Shown here one piece after another: positions 9,325 to 16,953 of a stretch of DNA of 64,000 nucleotides. The stretch is from assembly GCF_003628535.1 (NCBI RefSeq), contig NZ_RBCI01000002.1, positions 124,001 through 188,000 of the forward strand. The letters run 5' to 3'. The DNA is from Flavisolibacter nicotianae (GTDB lineage: Bacteria; Bacteroidota; Bacteroidia; Chitinophagales; Chitinophagaceae). Both the position numbers and the translations under genes were made by a program. Each line of letters opens with the position of its first letter. The stretch's first letter is position 1. Under the pieces are notes generated by a model, which did no database searches, was not told the origin of the DNA, and was given only the letters and a program-made list of their open reading frames with translations.

Positions 9325-10323
9325 CTATTTTTCCTTTACGCCATAAAACTGGCCGGCCGGCATTTTGAACACCCGGTTGCGCTGGAAACTGGTAAACTGC
9401 TTGTAAGCGTCGCTGTGTGTCCTTGTCCACAGGTCAAATCCTGCGAGATTGTCTACCGGTCCGAAAAGCCATTGGTTGTAGGCTTCAAACATCCCTTCGC
9501 GAATCAACTGGCGTTGGTAATCGAAAAGACGGAAAGGAAATTTATCGCCGTATTTGTTGAACCAGTCCAGAATAAATTTGGTGCGGATCATGGTGAGGGT
9601 TTCCACCGTCAGGCCTTTTGCCGTGAGAGAGGCCTGCTTTTGCAGTGTTTCATAAACGGCGCTGGCAAACGGCGAAAGATTCTTTGCGGCGTCTGCCTCC
9701 CTGTTCAGAAACAGTTTTTCCTTGTAATCCCGCAACAGGATTTTTTTGACTTCGGTTGCCCTTTCGGTGAGGTATTCCATGTTCACGAAAATCTCGCCGT
9801 AGATCAGCGACCATACCTTGTCTTTCGTATCGTGGTAGTACGTGGCGGCATGATAGTAATTGCCGGCATAGGCCGGGTCCATCTCAATGCCTTTTTCCCA
9901 CTGGCGGATGGCGCCGTCGTCGTTCTTGCTCCACAGCATTTCGCCGTACTCGCTGTACAACACGCCGCTGTTGGGATATTTTTTCATGGCCTTTCTGTAC
10001 ACTTTTTCGGCTTCCTTGGTTTCTTCGAGAGCACGGTACACAGTGCCGGCAATCTGGTAGGAAGCCACGTCGGCGTCATCGCGGTCGGCGATCTGCTTGG
10101 CGTAGGTTCTTGCCTGGGCAAAATCTTTTTTATAGTAATAGGCCAGTGCCAGGTCCTGGAGCAATTGTTCGTTTTGCGGCTCGGCCTGGATGGCTTTGTT
10201 CAGCACCAGGATGGCATTGTCATGGTCGCCGGTTTTCATAAAGCTGTAGGCCGTTTCGTGGGCCGACTGCGCCAACGCAGCTGTAGCGGAGAAAAGAGCC
10301 AGGGCAACAAAAAGGTGTTTCAT
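9325..10323 (-). CDS. Periplasmic tetratricopeptide-repeat protein
   Basis: 332-residue TPR protein with a signal peptide (MKHLFVALALFSATAALAQ). Roughly four to five TPR-like helical pairs can be followed from residue 22 to about 170, for example AILVLNKAIQAEPQNEQLLQDLALAYY, given here only by its key pattern of small/large residues, and YRKAMKKYPNSGVLY. The C-terminal half is less repetitive and rich in aromatic residues. This is probably a scaffold in the periplasm; no enzymatic motif is seen. It starts 83 bp downstream of the DUF1015 gene on the same strand, so co-transcription is possible. Confidence 0.8.
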   Translation of the reverse strand: MKHLFVALALFSATAALAQSAHETAYSFMKTGDHDNAILVLNKAIQAEPQNEQLLQDLALAYYYKKDFAQARTYAKQIADRDDADVASYQIAGTVYRALEETKEAEKVYRKAMKKYPNSGVLYSEYGEMLWSKNDDGAIRQWEKGIEMDPAYAGNYYHAATYYHDTKDKVWSLIYGEIFVNMEYLTERATEVKKILLRDYKEKLFLNREADAAKNLSPFASAVYETLQKQASLTAKGLTVETLTMIRTKFILDWFNKYGDKFPFRLFDYQRQLIREGMFEAYNQWLFGPVDNLAGFDLWTRTHSDAYKQFTSFQRNRVFKMPAGQFYGVKEK

Positions 10324-10405
10324 ACGTCAAAATAAAGGATAAAGATAAGCCCAACGGCCTTGAAGACTTGTTGGGCTTGGGTTTTAGGAGATTTATAAGA
10401 CTTTG

Positions 10406-11626
10406 TCAAATGCGGTGGGTGAGCAGGCCATCCCGCAGCTTGGGCTCAAACCAGGTGCTTTTGGGGGGCATGACCTGCCCGCTGTCGGCAATTGCAAACA
10501 GTTGGTCGATGCTCACGGGATACAGGCTGAAGGCTACTTTGGCATCGCCACTGTTTACCCTTTTTTCCAGTTCGGTCAGTCCGCGGATGCCGCCAACGAA
10601 ATCCACGCGGTTGTCGGTCCGTGGGTCTTTGATGCCGAGGATTTTGTCGAGTACGTTGTTTTGCAAAATGGTCACGTCCAAAATGCCGATGGGGTCTTCA
10701 CTGTAACTGCCTTCTTTGGCTTTGAGCGTGTACCATTGCTTATCGAGGTACATGCCAAACTGGTGCAGCGATTCGGGATGAACAGCGGCAGTGGCTTTTT
10801 CCACGTCGAAGGCCTCGTTCAGCTTTTGCAAAAAGTCCTCTTCGCTCAGGCCGTTCAGGTCTTTGGCGAGGCGGTTGTAATCGAGGATCGCCAACTGGTT
10901 GGCGGGGAAGATGGTTGTTAGAAAATACCGGGCGTCTTCACTGTCCGGCAAGGCCTGGCTCACCTTGGCTGCCGAAGCGGCGCGGTGGTGGCCGTCGGCA
11001 ATATAGGTAGCCGGAACTTTTTCAGCAAAGAGGTGCGTAATGGAGTCGATCGTGGCAAGGGCATCCACCACCCACACGGCATGCGTGACGCCGTCATCGG
11101 CTGTAAAGGAATAGGTCGCATTGTTGTGCGCCTTCCAGTGTTCGAAAATGTTGTTCAGTTCCCGGATGTCTTTGCAGGCCAAAAACACATTACCCGTTTG
11201 TGCCCGGATGGTGCGCATGTGATCGATGCGGTCCTTCTCTTTTTCGGGGCGTGTGAACTCGTGTTTTTTGATAACATCGTTGAAATAGTCTTCCACCGAC
11301 GATACGCAGACCAGTCCTGTCTGGGTGCGTCCTTTCCAGGCCAGCTCGTAAATGTAGTAGCAGGGATTCTCATCCTGGAACAGGATCTTGCGGTCGATAA
11401 AATGCGCCAGGTTGTCCGCCGCTTTTTGGTACACGGATTCGCTGTGAATATCTACGTCGGCCGGCAAGTCGATTTCGGCCTTGGTAACGTGCAGGAACGA
11501 AAGCAGGTTGCCCTCTGTTTCTTTTCTTGCTTCTTCTGAATTCAGCACGTCGTAAGGACGCGAGGCTACCTGTGCCGCGTATTCGTTGTGCGGCCGCAAA
11601 GCCCGGAAAGGTTTGATGATTGCCAT
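10406..11626 (-). CDS. DUF1015-family protein (putative kinase-like/SerB-linked protein)
   Basis: Full-length DUF1015 protein of 406 residues, recognised from the start IIKPFRALRPHNEYAAQVASRPYDV and from internal TYIADGHHRAASA. Function is not established. In Bacteroidota it commonly lies beside serC and serA, and serC is indeed only about 1.7 kb away here on the same strand, but serA is missing. A TAAATTTG box sits only 5 bp upstream of the ATG (see 11632-11639), so the transcript probably starts at or next to the start codon. Confidence 0.9.
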   Translation of the reverse strand: MAIIKPFRALRPHNEYAAQVASRPYDVLNSEEARKETEGNLLSFLHVTKAEIDLPADVDIHSESVYQKAADNLAHFIDRKILFQDENPCYYIYELAWKGRTQTGLVCVSSVEDYFNDVIKKHEFTRPEKEKDRIDHMRTIRAQTGNVFLACKDIRELNNIFEHWKAHNNATYSFTADDGVTHAVWVVDALATIDSITHLFAEKVPATYIADGHHRAASAAKVSQALPDSEDARYFLTTIFPANQLAILDYNRLAKDLNGLSEEDFLQKLNEAFDVEKATAAVHPESLHQFGMYLDKQWYTLKAKEGSYSEDPIGILDVTILQNNVLDKILGIKDPRTDNRVDFVGGIRGLTELEKRVNSGDAKVAFSLYPVSIDQLFAIADSGQVMPPKSTWFEPKLRDGLLTHRI

Positions 11627-11631
11627 GGCTG

Positions 11632-11639
11632 CAAATTTA
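11632..11639 (-). promoter_or_regulatory. -7 promoter box TAAATTTG of the DUF1015 gene
   Basis: Matches the Bacteroidota -7 consensus TAnnTTTG on the minus strand. Only five bases separate the box from the ATG at 11626, which predicts a leaderless or nearly leaderless mRNA. Confidence 0.6.
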
Positions 11640-11750
11640 GGGGGTTCGCTTTCACTGCTAAGGAATTCCTAATTCGAAATCTGTTAACACCAACAGCACG
11701 CATTCTTTTCTTGCTTTAAGACATCGATTAAACCACTAAACCAGACGTGT

Positions 11751-12425
11751 ATGAGAACAGTTTTACTTTCTGCCCTCACTCTTTTTCTTTTTTCCTGCGG
11801 CACCAACAAAGCCATTTACCGGTCGCCGGAGTTTGCGCAAAAAACAGCCCGCCACCAAACCGTTGCCATCCTGCCGGTGAAAATCGTGCAGTCGGGACAT
11901 GTAGCCAAAAACACAACCGAGGCCGACGTGAAAGCGGCCAATGAAAAATGGGGTTATGTTTTCCAGGAGTCGCTGCAGTCGTTTATACTGAAGCAGACAC
12001 AGAAAAACAAAAAAGGCCAACCGGTGCGTTTCCAGGCCACGCAAAAAACCAATGCTATCCTGAAAGAAAAGGGCTTCACCCTTGAAACCCTGTACGACCA
12101 GCAACCGGAACAGATTGCCCGCCTGCTTGGTGTGGATGCCGTGATCATGACAACACTGAGCCACAACAAAAACATGAGCGACGGCGTGGCCTACGGGCTT
12201 GCCGCTGCCCGAACGGTGGTGAATGTGTTGTCGAAAACGGCAACCATCGGGCCTGGCTTGAATGCGTCGGATGTCAGCATCAACTGCTCGCTCTATGATG
12301 CGGCTGACAGCCAGTTGCTCTGGAAAACCTACCGCGATGGCGGCACCGACCTGCCTGCGAACGTAGAGGGGTTGATAGAACATTACAGTAACTGGATCGC
12401 CAAAAAGCTTCCGTACAGAAGCTAA
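11751..12425 (+). CDS. Lipoprotein of unknown function (GNA1162-like)
   Basis: 224-residue lipoprotein: the signal MRTVLLSALTLFLFSC gives a lipidated Cys at residue 16. The mature part has a VAILPV strand typical of CsgG/GNA1162-type periplasmic lipoproteins. It also carries LLGVDAVIMTTLSHNK and ends with a strand-rich segment on how the protein is displayed (CSLYDAADSQLLWKTYRDGG). The GNA1162-like assignment is a fold guess from these patterns. It is divergent from the DUF1015 gene, with 124 bp between them, and its stop is followed by a heptamer array and a terminator. Confidence 0.72.
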   Translation: MRTVLLSALTLFLFSCGTNKAIYRSPEFAQKTARHQTVAILPVKIVQSGHVAKNTTEADVKAANEKWGYVFQESLQSFILKQTQKNKKGQPVRFQATQKTNAILKEKGFTLETLYDQQPEQIARLLGVDAVIMTTLSHNKNMSDGVAYGLAAARTVVNVLSKTATIGPGLNASDVSINCSLYDAADSQLLWKTYRDGGTDLPANVEGLIEHYSNWIAKKLPYRS

Positions 12426-12429
12426 AGAC

Positions 12430-12457
12430 GTGAATAGTGAATGGTCAATGGTGAATA
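12430..12457 (+). repeat. Solo heptamer array (GTGAATG/GTCAATG dialect)
   Basis: Four perfect 7-bp units in register: GTGAATA, GTGAATG, GTCAATG, GTGAATA. It starts 4 bp after the lipoprotein stop codon. Bases 12439-12458 are identical to 35038-35057 in the left arm of the S23 element at 35 kb, a 20-bp match between unrelated loci. No inverted partner is seen close by. Confidence 0.8.
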
Positions 12458-12526
12458 GAAACCTGACTGTTTTGGCACTCTTTCGAAATCTATCCGTTAC
12501 CGGCAGGAATACATCAGTAAGTTTTA

Positions 12527-12555
12527 AAAGGCTAAGCAGTTGCTTAGCCTTTTTC
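12527..12555 (+). terminator. Intrinsic terminator of the lipoprotein gene
   Basis: Stem AAGGCTAAGCA/TGCTTAGCCTT followed by TTTT. The A-rich left side would also allow it to act for the minus-strand gene ending at 12574. Confidence 0.82.
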
Positions 12556-12573
12556 GTAAAGAGCGGAAGTTTA

Positions 12574-13239
12574 TTAAAACAAAATTTTAATGTAAGGGAA
12601 CAATGTAATGGATTCTGAATAGCCAGCAGAAATGGTATAATAAAACTGGGTTTTTACGCCAATGTTCACTTTGGGTTGGAATTTATACTCGTAAGCCAAT
12701 TCTGTAAAAGCGCCCCCTTCATTAAGTCTGCTGTTTTTAAAATCTCTTTCTACATCACCAAAATAGTTTGGATAAAAGATCTCTACTTCTTGTTGTTTAG
12801 GTCTTAAATAATATAGACCCAGGCCAAATGCAAAAAGATGACTTTTCTTTTCCAGCTTTTTAGCCAGACTGCCAAACCACATGTAATCTCTGTGATGAAT
12901 ATCGTGGCTGAGGTCAATTTGGACATTGTTAAGGGTGTCCAGTGATTTTATTCTTCTGGTAAAATGTTGAAAATTGATGCCGAATCTTACCTCCCAATTT
13001 CTTTTTAAATTCACTCCTATCGCAGCATTTTGCGAAACTCCGATAAAGTTTTTTTTATAAAAAGTCTTGTATCTCTGTATAGGAGAAAATTCCTGATAGC
13101 TTCTTACAAAGAAGCTTCCAGCCAACCCATAGCCCGCCGATAGAAAAAACGTTGATTTAGGTGTATTGTTCTCTTGCGAATAAGAGACGTTACTCAATAA
13201 AAAGAAAAGCAGAAAAGCAAAAGGAACCTGTTTCCTCAT
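12574..13239 (-). CDS. AT-rich outer-membrane beta-barrel-like protein, unknown function
   Basis: 221 residues with a clear signal peptide (MRKQVPFAFLLFFLLSNVSYSQ). The mature part has alternating amphipathic strands rich in Y, F and G and ends YSESITLFPYIKILF, as expected for a small 8-10-strand outer-membrane barrel. No family is recognised. The base composition is visibly more AT-rich than that of neighbouring genes, with many A/T third positions, which suggests later acquisition. It stands alone between two terminators. Confidence 0.68.
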   Translation of the reverse strand: MRKQVPFAFLLFFLLSNVSYSQENNTPKSTFFLSAGYGLAGSFFVRSYQEFSPIQRYKTFYKKNFIGVSQNAAIGVNLKRNWEVRFGINFQHFTRRIKSLDTLNNVQIDLSHDIHHRDYMWFGSLAKKLEKKSHLFAFGLGLYYLRPKQQEVEIFYPNYFGDVERDFKNSRLNEGGAFTELAYEYKFQPKVNIGVKTQFYYTISAGYSESITLFPYIKILF

Positions 13240-13306
13240 GGATAATTTTTGAAATACGAATTACTGAATTTATACTCGGTAAAATATTCCTTGAAAAGTA
13301 AAAGAG

Positions 13307-13340
13307 ACAAGACTCCGCACGTACTACTTCGGAGTCTTGT
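13307..13340 (-). terminator. Terminator downstream of serC
   Basis: Stem ACAAGACTCCG/CGGAGTCTTGT with a 12-base loop. On the minus strand it is followed by a T-rich stretch (CTCTTTTACTTTT), so it fits termination of the serC transcript. Confidence 0.75.
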
Positions 13341-13374
13341 ACGATGGTTGTTTTTTCAATTTAAATGAAATCCT

Positions 13375-14508
13375 TTAGCCTTTCCGCTGTGCAAAATATT
13401 TCATCAGGTCAGTGATAGCCTGTACACTTTCGAGCGGCAGTGCATTGTACATCGAGGCACGGAAACCGCCCACCGAACGATGGCCTTTTACGCCAATCAT
13501 TCCTTCCTGTTCGCAAAGCGAGAGAAACTCTTTTTCCGTTGCTTCGTCCTGTGCTACAAACACGGCGTTCATCTTGCTGCGGTCTTCTTTGGCAACGGTG
13601 CCTTTGAACACCGGCAGGCTGTCCAGCGTATCGTATAAAAGTGTTGCCTTTTCGTTGTTTACCTTTTCGATGGCGCTAACGCCGCCAACGTTTTTCAGCC
13701 AGCGCAGCGTGAGCATGCACACATAAATGGCAAAGACCGGCGGCGTATTGAGCAGCGACCCGTTTTCGATGTGGTTGCGGTAATCCATCATCGTCGGTAA
13801 CGACCGGCTGACCTTACCGAGAATGTCTTTTTTCACGACCACCACATTGACACCGGCAGCGCCGATGTTTTTTTGGGCACCGGCATAAATCAGGTCAAAG
13901 CGGTTAAAGTCCAGGTCGCGGCTCAGGATATCCGAGCTCATATCGGCCACCAGCGGTACGCCTTTGTCGTAGAACAGCGACAGGTCCTGCCACTGCGTAC
14001 CATAAACCGTGTTGTTGGTCGTGAGGTGGAGGTAGGCTGCGTCTTTTTTTACATCAAATTGTTTTGGCAGATAGGTATAGTTGTCGGCTTTGGAACTGCA
14101 GACGACGTCCACGTTGCCATAGAGCTTTGCTTCTTTGATGGCCTTGGCGCCCCAGATGCCCGTGTCGGTATAAGCGGCTGTGCGCTTTTCATCCAGCAGG
14201 TTCATGGGAACCTGGAAAAACTGCGTGGACGCACCTCCATGGAGAAACAGCACCTCGTGCGATGCGTCGAGGTGCATCAGTTCTTTCAGCGTGCTGATGG
14301 CTTCATCGATCACCGCCTGGAAAATCTTCGTGCGGTGGCCGATCTCCAGGATGGATAGACCCGTCTCGTTGTAGTTCATTACGGCACGGCTGGCTTCCTC
14401 AAACACTTCCCTGGGAAGGATAGAAGGACCTGCATTGAAATTGTGCTTGTGACCTGTTTTCTTGTTGAAAAGACGCAGGCCGGTGTTTTCCGTTGTATTT
14501 GTCAACAT
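13375..14508 (-). CDS. serC: Phosphoserine aminotransferase
   Basis: PLP-dependent aminotransferase that converts 3-phosphohydroxypyruvate to phosphoserine (serine synthesis) and its analogue in vitamin B6 synthesis. The frame is open to 14661, but the ATG at 14508 is preferred: the family's HNFNAGPSILP start follows 20 residues later, and a TATATTTG box lies at 14528-14535, inside the longer frame. The result is 377 residues, near the family's usual ~360. The Schiff-base lysine is in YAGAQKNIGAAG, and the C-terminal GHRSVGGFRASMYNA is intact. serA is not next to it, unlike in many relatives. Confidence 0.96.
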   Translation of the reverse strand: MLTNTTENTGLRLFNKKTGHKHNFNAGPSILPREVFEEASRAVMNYNETGLSILEIGHRTKIFQAVIDEAISTLKELMHLDASHEVLFLHGGASTQFFQVPMNLLDEKRTAAYTDTGIWGAKAIKEAKLYGNVDVVCSSKADNYTYLPKQFDVKKDAAYLHLTTNNTVYGTQWQDLSLFYDKGVPLVADMSSDILSRDLDFNRFDLIYAGAQKNIGAAGVNVVVVKKDILGKVSRSLPTMMDYRNHIENGSLLNTPPVFAIYVCMLTLRWLKNVGGVSAIEKVNNEKATLLYDTLDSLPVFKGTVAKEDRSKMNAVFVAQDEATEKEFLSLCEQEGMIGVKGHRSVGGFRASMYNALPLESVQAITDLMKYFAQRKG

Positions 14509-14527
14509 GGCTTTGTTTGAATGTCTA

Positions 14528-14535
14528 CAAATATA
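14528..14535 (-). promoter_or_regulatory. -7 promoter box TATATTTG of serC
   Basis: Perfect TAnnTTTG on the minus strand, 19 bp before the chosen ATG. It decides against the upstream start at 14661. Confidence 0.65.
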
Positions 14536-14742
14536 GTCGTCTTCAACGGAAAGGCGCGGGAGCGGTGGAACAGCGGAGGAAGGCGAGAAATGATTCGAAC
14601 CGCAGAACAGGTGAACGAGGTGTAGCGAATGTTGACGTGATCTCCTCTGTTCATCTTTCACTTCTAATAAATTTCTTTCTCAAAGCGGAAAGGTGAGATG
14701 AGGCTAAACCACCTCTAACTTCATCATGCCTTGCTCGTATGT

Positions 14743-15711
14743 TCAATTCTCTTCTTTGCGACCGATGATGGTGGCAGAACGCCAGGCGAGATTCAATTCT
14801 TCAAATTCTTTACGGTCGGTTTCGGTGAAATTTTGTTGCATGAGTAAAGAAAGGTCGGGCTGCCCGGCATCGACCCAGGCCGTGTACCAAAAAGAAGCAA
14901 CGGCAAAGATGGCCTGCCGCATACGCCGTTCGATCATGCCGTTGAGCAGGCGGTTGTAGGCAAGCGAATAAGCGGAGGAGTATTGCCGGAGCAAAACGCC
15001 GTTACGCGTTTCAAATGCATAACGCTGGCCGGCGGGGAAGGAAGCGGAAAGTTGTTTTTCGGTTTGCAAAACTGTGTCGGCGGCAGCAGCACTTTCCAGC
15101 ACCCGTTTCCAGATAAAGTCCTGCGTATTCGGAATGTACTGTGCATGACCGATAAAGAAATCCCACTCCTTATCGGCCAGCAATTCCGGCATACGGCTTT
15201 CCCAAAAACCGTGGATTCCTTGCTGGCCCGTTTGCTGTCCGTTGTGGTTGCTGTTGGCGTGCAGCGGTACATGTGCATCGGCAATGTAATGGCCGATGTC
15301 GGCAGAAAGCTTCAGGATCTTTGCGCCGTCATTTTCTTTAAACGCATTTGTCAGCCTTGCTTTCATCGTTTGCACCCACCAGGGCACGATGCCGTTTGCC
15401 TGCACCGTATCGGTGCCGAATTTGGCAATGGCGCTGTCCCACCGGTGTGGCAGTACAGGAAATGGGTAGGTTCCGTAAAGATCGATGTCGATGTAGTGCC
15501 GCGATCCTTCTTCGGGGAGAAGGTAGCGCCGCTTGTCGGGGTCTGTGGCGTGTTCGGAAAGAAACTGGATGTTTTGCTTGTAAAAGAGAAGCATCTGCGG
15601 CGGCAGCAGGAAGACTGCGTCGTAATTGATTTTCTGGTGGGCAAAGAAGCCCCAGCAGAAGGCTGTTTTGGCAAGGTGACACAGGAAGATAATAGGTAGT
15701 ATTTTATTCAT
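14743..15711 (-). CDS. S1/P1-nuclease / zinc-dependent phospholipase C-like secreted protein
   Basis: Secreted zinc hydrolase-like protein of about 322 residues. The ATG at 15711 starts a signal peptide (MNKILPIIFLCHLAKTAFCWG) whose cleavage would expose Trp, the N-terminal zinc ligand in this fold. Further likely ligands are visible: WGFFAHQKIN, RHYIDID, GHYIADAHVPLH and HGFWES. This is the three-zinc pattern shared by S1/P1 nucleases and bacterial phospholipases C, so the substrate (nucleic acid or phospholipid) is open. The frame extends to 15756, but that part is made of the heptamer array of the S23 element and should not be taken as coding. Confidence 0.82.
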   Translation of the reverse strand: MNKILPIIFLCHLAKTAFCWGFFAHQKINYDAVFLLPPQMLLFYKQNIQFLSEHATDPDKRRYLLPEEGSRHYIDIDLYGTYPFPVLPHRWDSAIAKFGTDTVQANGIVPWWVQTMKARLTNAFKENDGAKILKLSADIGHYIADAHVPLHANSNHNGQQTGQQGIHGFWESRMPELLADKEWDFFIGHAQYIPNTQDFIWKRVLESAAAADTVLQTEKQLSASFPAGQRYAFETRNGVLLRQYSSAYSLAYNRLLNGMIERRMRQAIFAVASFWYTAWVDAGQPDLSLLMQQNFTETDRKEFEELNLAWRSATIIGRKEEN

Positions 15712-15746
15712 CAATCGGCAATTGACAATGTGCAATTGACAAGGGG
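15712..15746 (+). repeat. Left heptamer arm of S23 element 1
   Basis: Five units in exact 7-bp register with consensus CAATNNN: CAATCGG, CAATTGA, CAATGTG, CAATTGA, CAAGGGG. It begins at the base after the start codon of the nuclease-like gene. Confidence 0.85.
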
Positions 15747-15774
15747 GATTGAACAAAAGGCATAACTTGTTGAG

Positions 15775-16140
15775 CTAATACTTTTCAGGGTTGCTGATCA
15801 TGTGTCCCAGAAGTTTGCCTACTTCTATTTGTTGGTTTAGCAGGTCCTGCTGTTTTTCTTTTGTGATATAGCGACACGATGCAGCAAAATCCAGCCATAC
15901 ACTGGTTTCGGAATTTTCCATGTCTGCGTCTGAAATTTTTGAAAGAAAATGGGCCGGATATTGCTTCTTCCTATAAGCTTCTGCAAGGCAGGCGCAAACA
16001 CTTCGCGACGATCGTCTGACTTGATCGGTAAGGGAAAACTTTTCTTCCGCAGGAAACTTTCGGGTGATTTCAAAAATCTCCATTGCCAAACTAAATGCCT
16101 TCTGGTAGACTTTTGTTTGTTTGAAATGTTGTACACTCAT
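15775..16140 (-). CDS. Four-helix-bundle protein, S23/TIGR02436 family (intact)
   Basis: 121 residues, the usual length for this small all-helical family, which includes the protein encoded by 23S rRNA intervening sequences and is structurally related to Avd of diversity-generating retroelements. Subfamily signature: FSLTDQVRRSSRSV, then LAEAYRKKQYPAHFLSKISD and SETSVWLDFA, ending LLGHMISNPEKY. The usual CANLAEA is CACLAEA here (Asn to Cys). The surface is rich in Lys/Arg, compatible with nucleic-acid binding. The gene sits alone between two inverted heptamer arrays. Molecular function is not known for the free-standing members. Confidence 0.88.
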   Translation of the reverse strand: MSVQHFKQTKVYQKAFSLAMEIFEITRKFPAEEKFSLTDQVRRSSRSVCACLAEAYRKKQYPAHFLSKISDADMENSETSVWLDFAASCRYITKEKQQDLLNQQIEVGKLLGHMISNPEKY

Positions 16141-16189
16141 GGCAGTTGGTTTATGGGAATCTCAATTTACCTTCTTTTCCGCTTATTAT

Positions 16190-16217
16190 CAACTGCCAAC
16201 TGCCAATTGCCTATTGG
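16190..16217 (-). repeat. Right heptamer arm of S23 element 1
   Basis: Four units in register: CAACTGC, CAACTGC, CAATTGC, CTATTGG. The reverse complement gives GGCAATTG and GGCAGTTG words matching the left arm. It runs into the last codons of the DUF502 gene, whose C-terminus (EEQRNQ) it helps encode. Confidence 0.85.
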
Positions 16218-16843
16218 TTCCTCTGCTCCTCCACATCCGTCACGCCACCGCTGATGGCAAACTTCATGGCGTCGGTTGCATTGATATTGGTCACCTGCCG
16301 AACCCGTGTTTTGGGCAGGATGTACACATTGCCGGCGATCGAGTACGACATGGGAATATAAACGGCTACGTAGTCGATGAAGCCAAAGTCCTTGGCTTCG
16401 TCCTGTGTGATGAAGCCCACCCGCCACACATCGTTGTCGTCGATATTGGCCAGCACCGGTTTGTTGAATTTCTTTTTCTCCCCGGCAAAGGCCTCGAAAA
16501 ACTCCTTGGTGGTTGAATAAATAAAACGAATGCCCGGCGTCCGTTTCAGCAGGTCATCAAACAGGTTGAACACGCGGTTCTGGATAAAAAACGTGCTGAT
16601 GTAGCCAATGAAAACAATGCCCACGATCACGGCCAGGAAACCCAGCCCGTAGTTGCGCACATGGAGTCTGCCTTCGCCGTCCCGTGCGGTAAAGATCGGT
16701 ACCTGGTTATCAATGAACGAGACAATGGAATACACGGCGTAAATGGTGACGGCAATGGGTGCAAGCACCAGCAGGCCCTGCAAAAAATACTGCAGCAGCT
16801 TGTTGAACCGAAACGCCTTTCCCTCTGTTGACTCATTGTTCAT
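16211..16843 (-). CDS. DUF502-family integral membrane protein
   Basis: 210-residue inner-membrane protein of the DUF502 family. Two hydrophobic segments are clear: LLQYFLQGLLVLAPIAVTIY near the N-terminus and LGFLAVIVGIVFIGYIST around residue 70. A cytoplasmic domain follows with RTPGIRFIYSTTKEF and the conserved GNVYILPKTRV. The frame opens at 16867, but the ATG at 16843 fits better because the TACATTTG box at 16848-16855 lies inside the longer frame. Function unknown. The divergent TetR gene is 110 bp away. Confidence 0.88.
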   Translation of the reverse strand: MNNESTEGKAFRFNKLLQYFLQGLLVLAPIAVTIYAVYSIVSFIDNQVPIFTARDGEGRLHVRNYGLGFLAVIVGIVFIGYISTFFIQNRVFNLFDDLLKRTPGIRFIYSTTKEFFEAFAGEKKKFNKPVLANIDDNDVWRVGFITQDEAKDFGFIDYVAVYIPMSYSIAGNVYILPKTRVRQVTNINATDAMKFAISGGVTDVEEQRNQ

Positions 16844-16847
16844 ACCG

Positions 16848-16855
16848 CAAATGTA
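16848..16855 (-). promoter_or_regulatory. -7 promoter box TACATTTG of the DUF502 gene
   Basis: Perfect TAnnTTTG on the minus strand with only four bases before the ATG at 16843. This suggests a leaderless transcript and fixes the start codon. Confidence 0.6.
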
Positions 16856-16935
16856 CTGTCCCGCCATTCATCCCTGAAATGTGAAGGTTCATAAAAAATT
16901 AATGGCGGAAACTTTGGCAACGGAAAAAGTTTCCA

Positions 16936-16943
16936 TAGTTTTG
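16936..16943 (+). promoter_or_regulatory. -7 promoter box TAGTTTTG of the efflux operon
   Basis: Matches TAnnTTTG, 10 bp before the TetR ATG, with a TTTGG about 22 bp upstream as a possible -33 element. The operator for autorepression would be expected in the same 110-bp divergent gap, but I saw no obvious palindrome. Confidence 0.55.
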
Positions 16944-16953
16944 TTCCCCGATT

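Larger units (their letters stand above)
15712..16217. mobile_element. S23 heptamer element 1 (506 bp)
   Basis: Candidate element. The left array is 15712-15746, the right array 16190-16217, in inverted orientation with a shared CAATTGA/GGCAATTG dialect. Between them is one intact four-helix-bundle gene. It is inserted between the DUF502 gene and the S1/P1-like gene, both on the minus strand. Mobility is inferred from layout only. Confidence 0.6.

Noticed and set aside
9211-10335. Long plus-strand open frame opposite the TPR gene
   Set aside because: It is the antisense shadow of the TPR gene, which has signal peptide and repeats; the shadow has no family pattern.
15712-15756. N-terminal extension of the nuclease-like protein
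   Set aside because: The extra codons are heptamer repeat sequence; a proper signal peptide begins at 15711.
15775-16140. Diversity-generating retroelement accessory protein Avd
   Set aside because: The fold family is related, but there is no reverse transcriptase, template repeat or variable repeat in the window.
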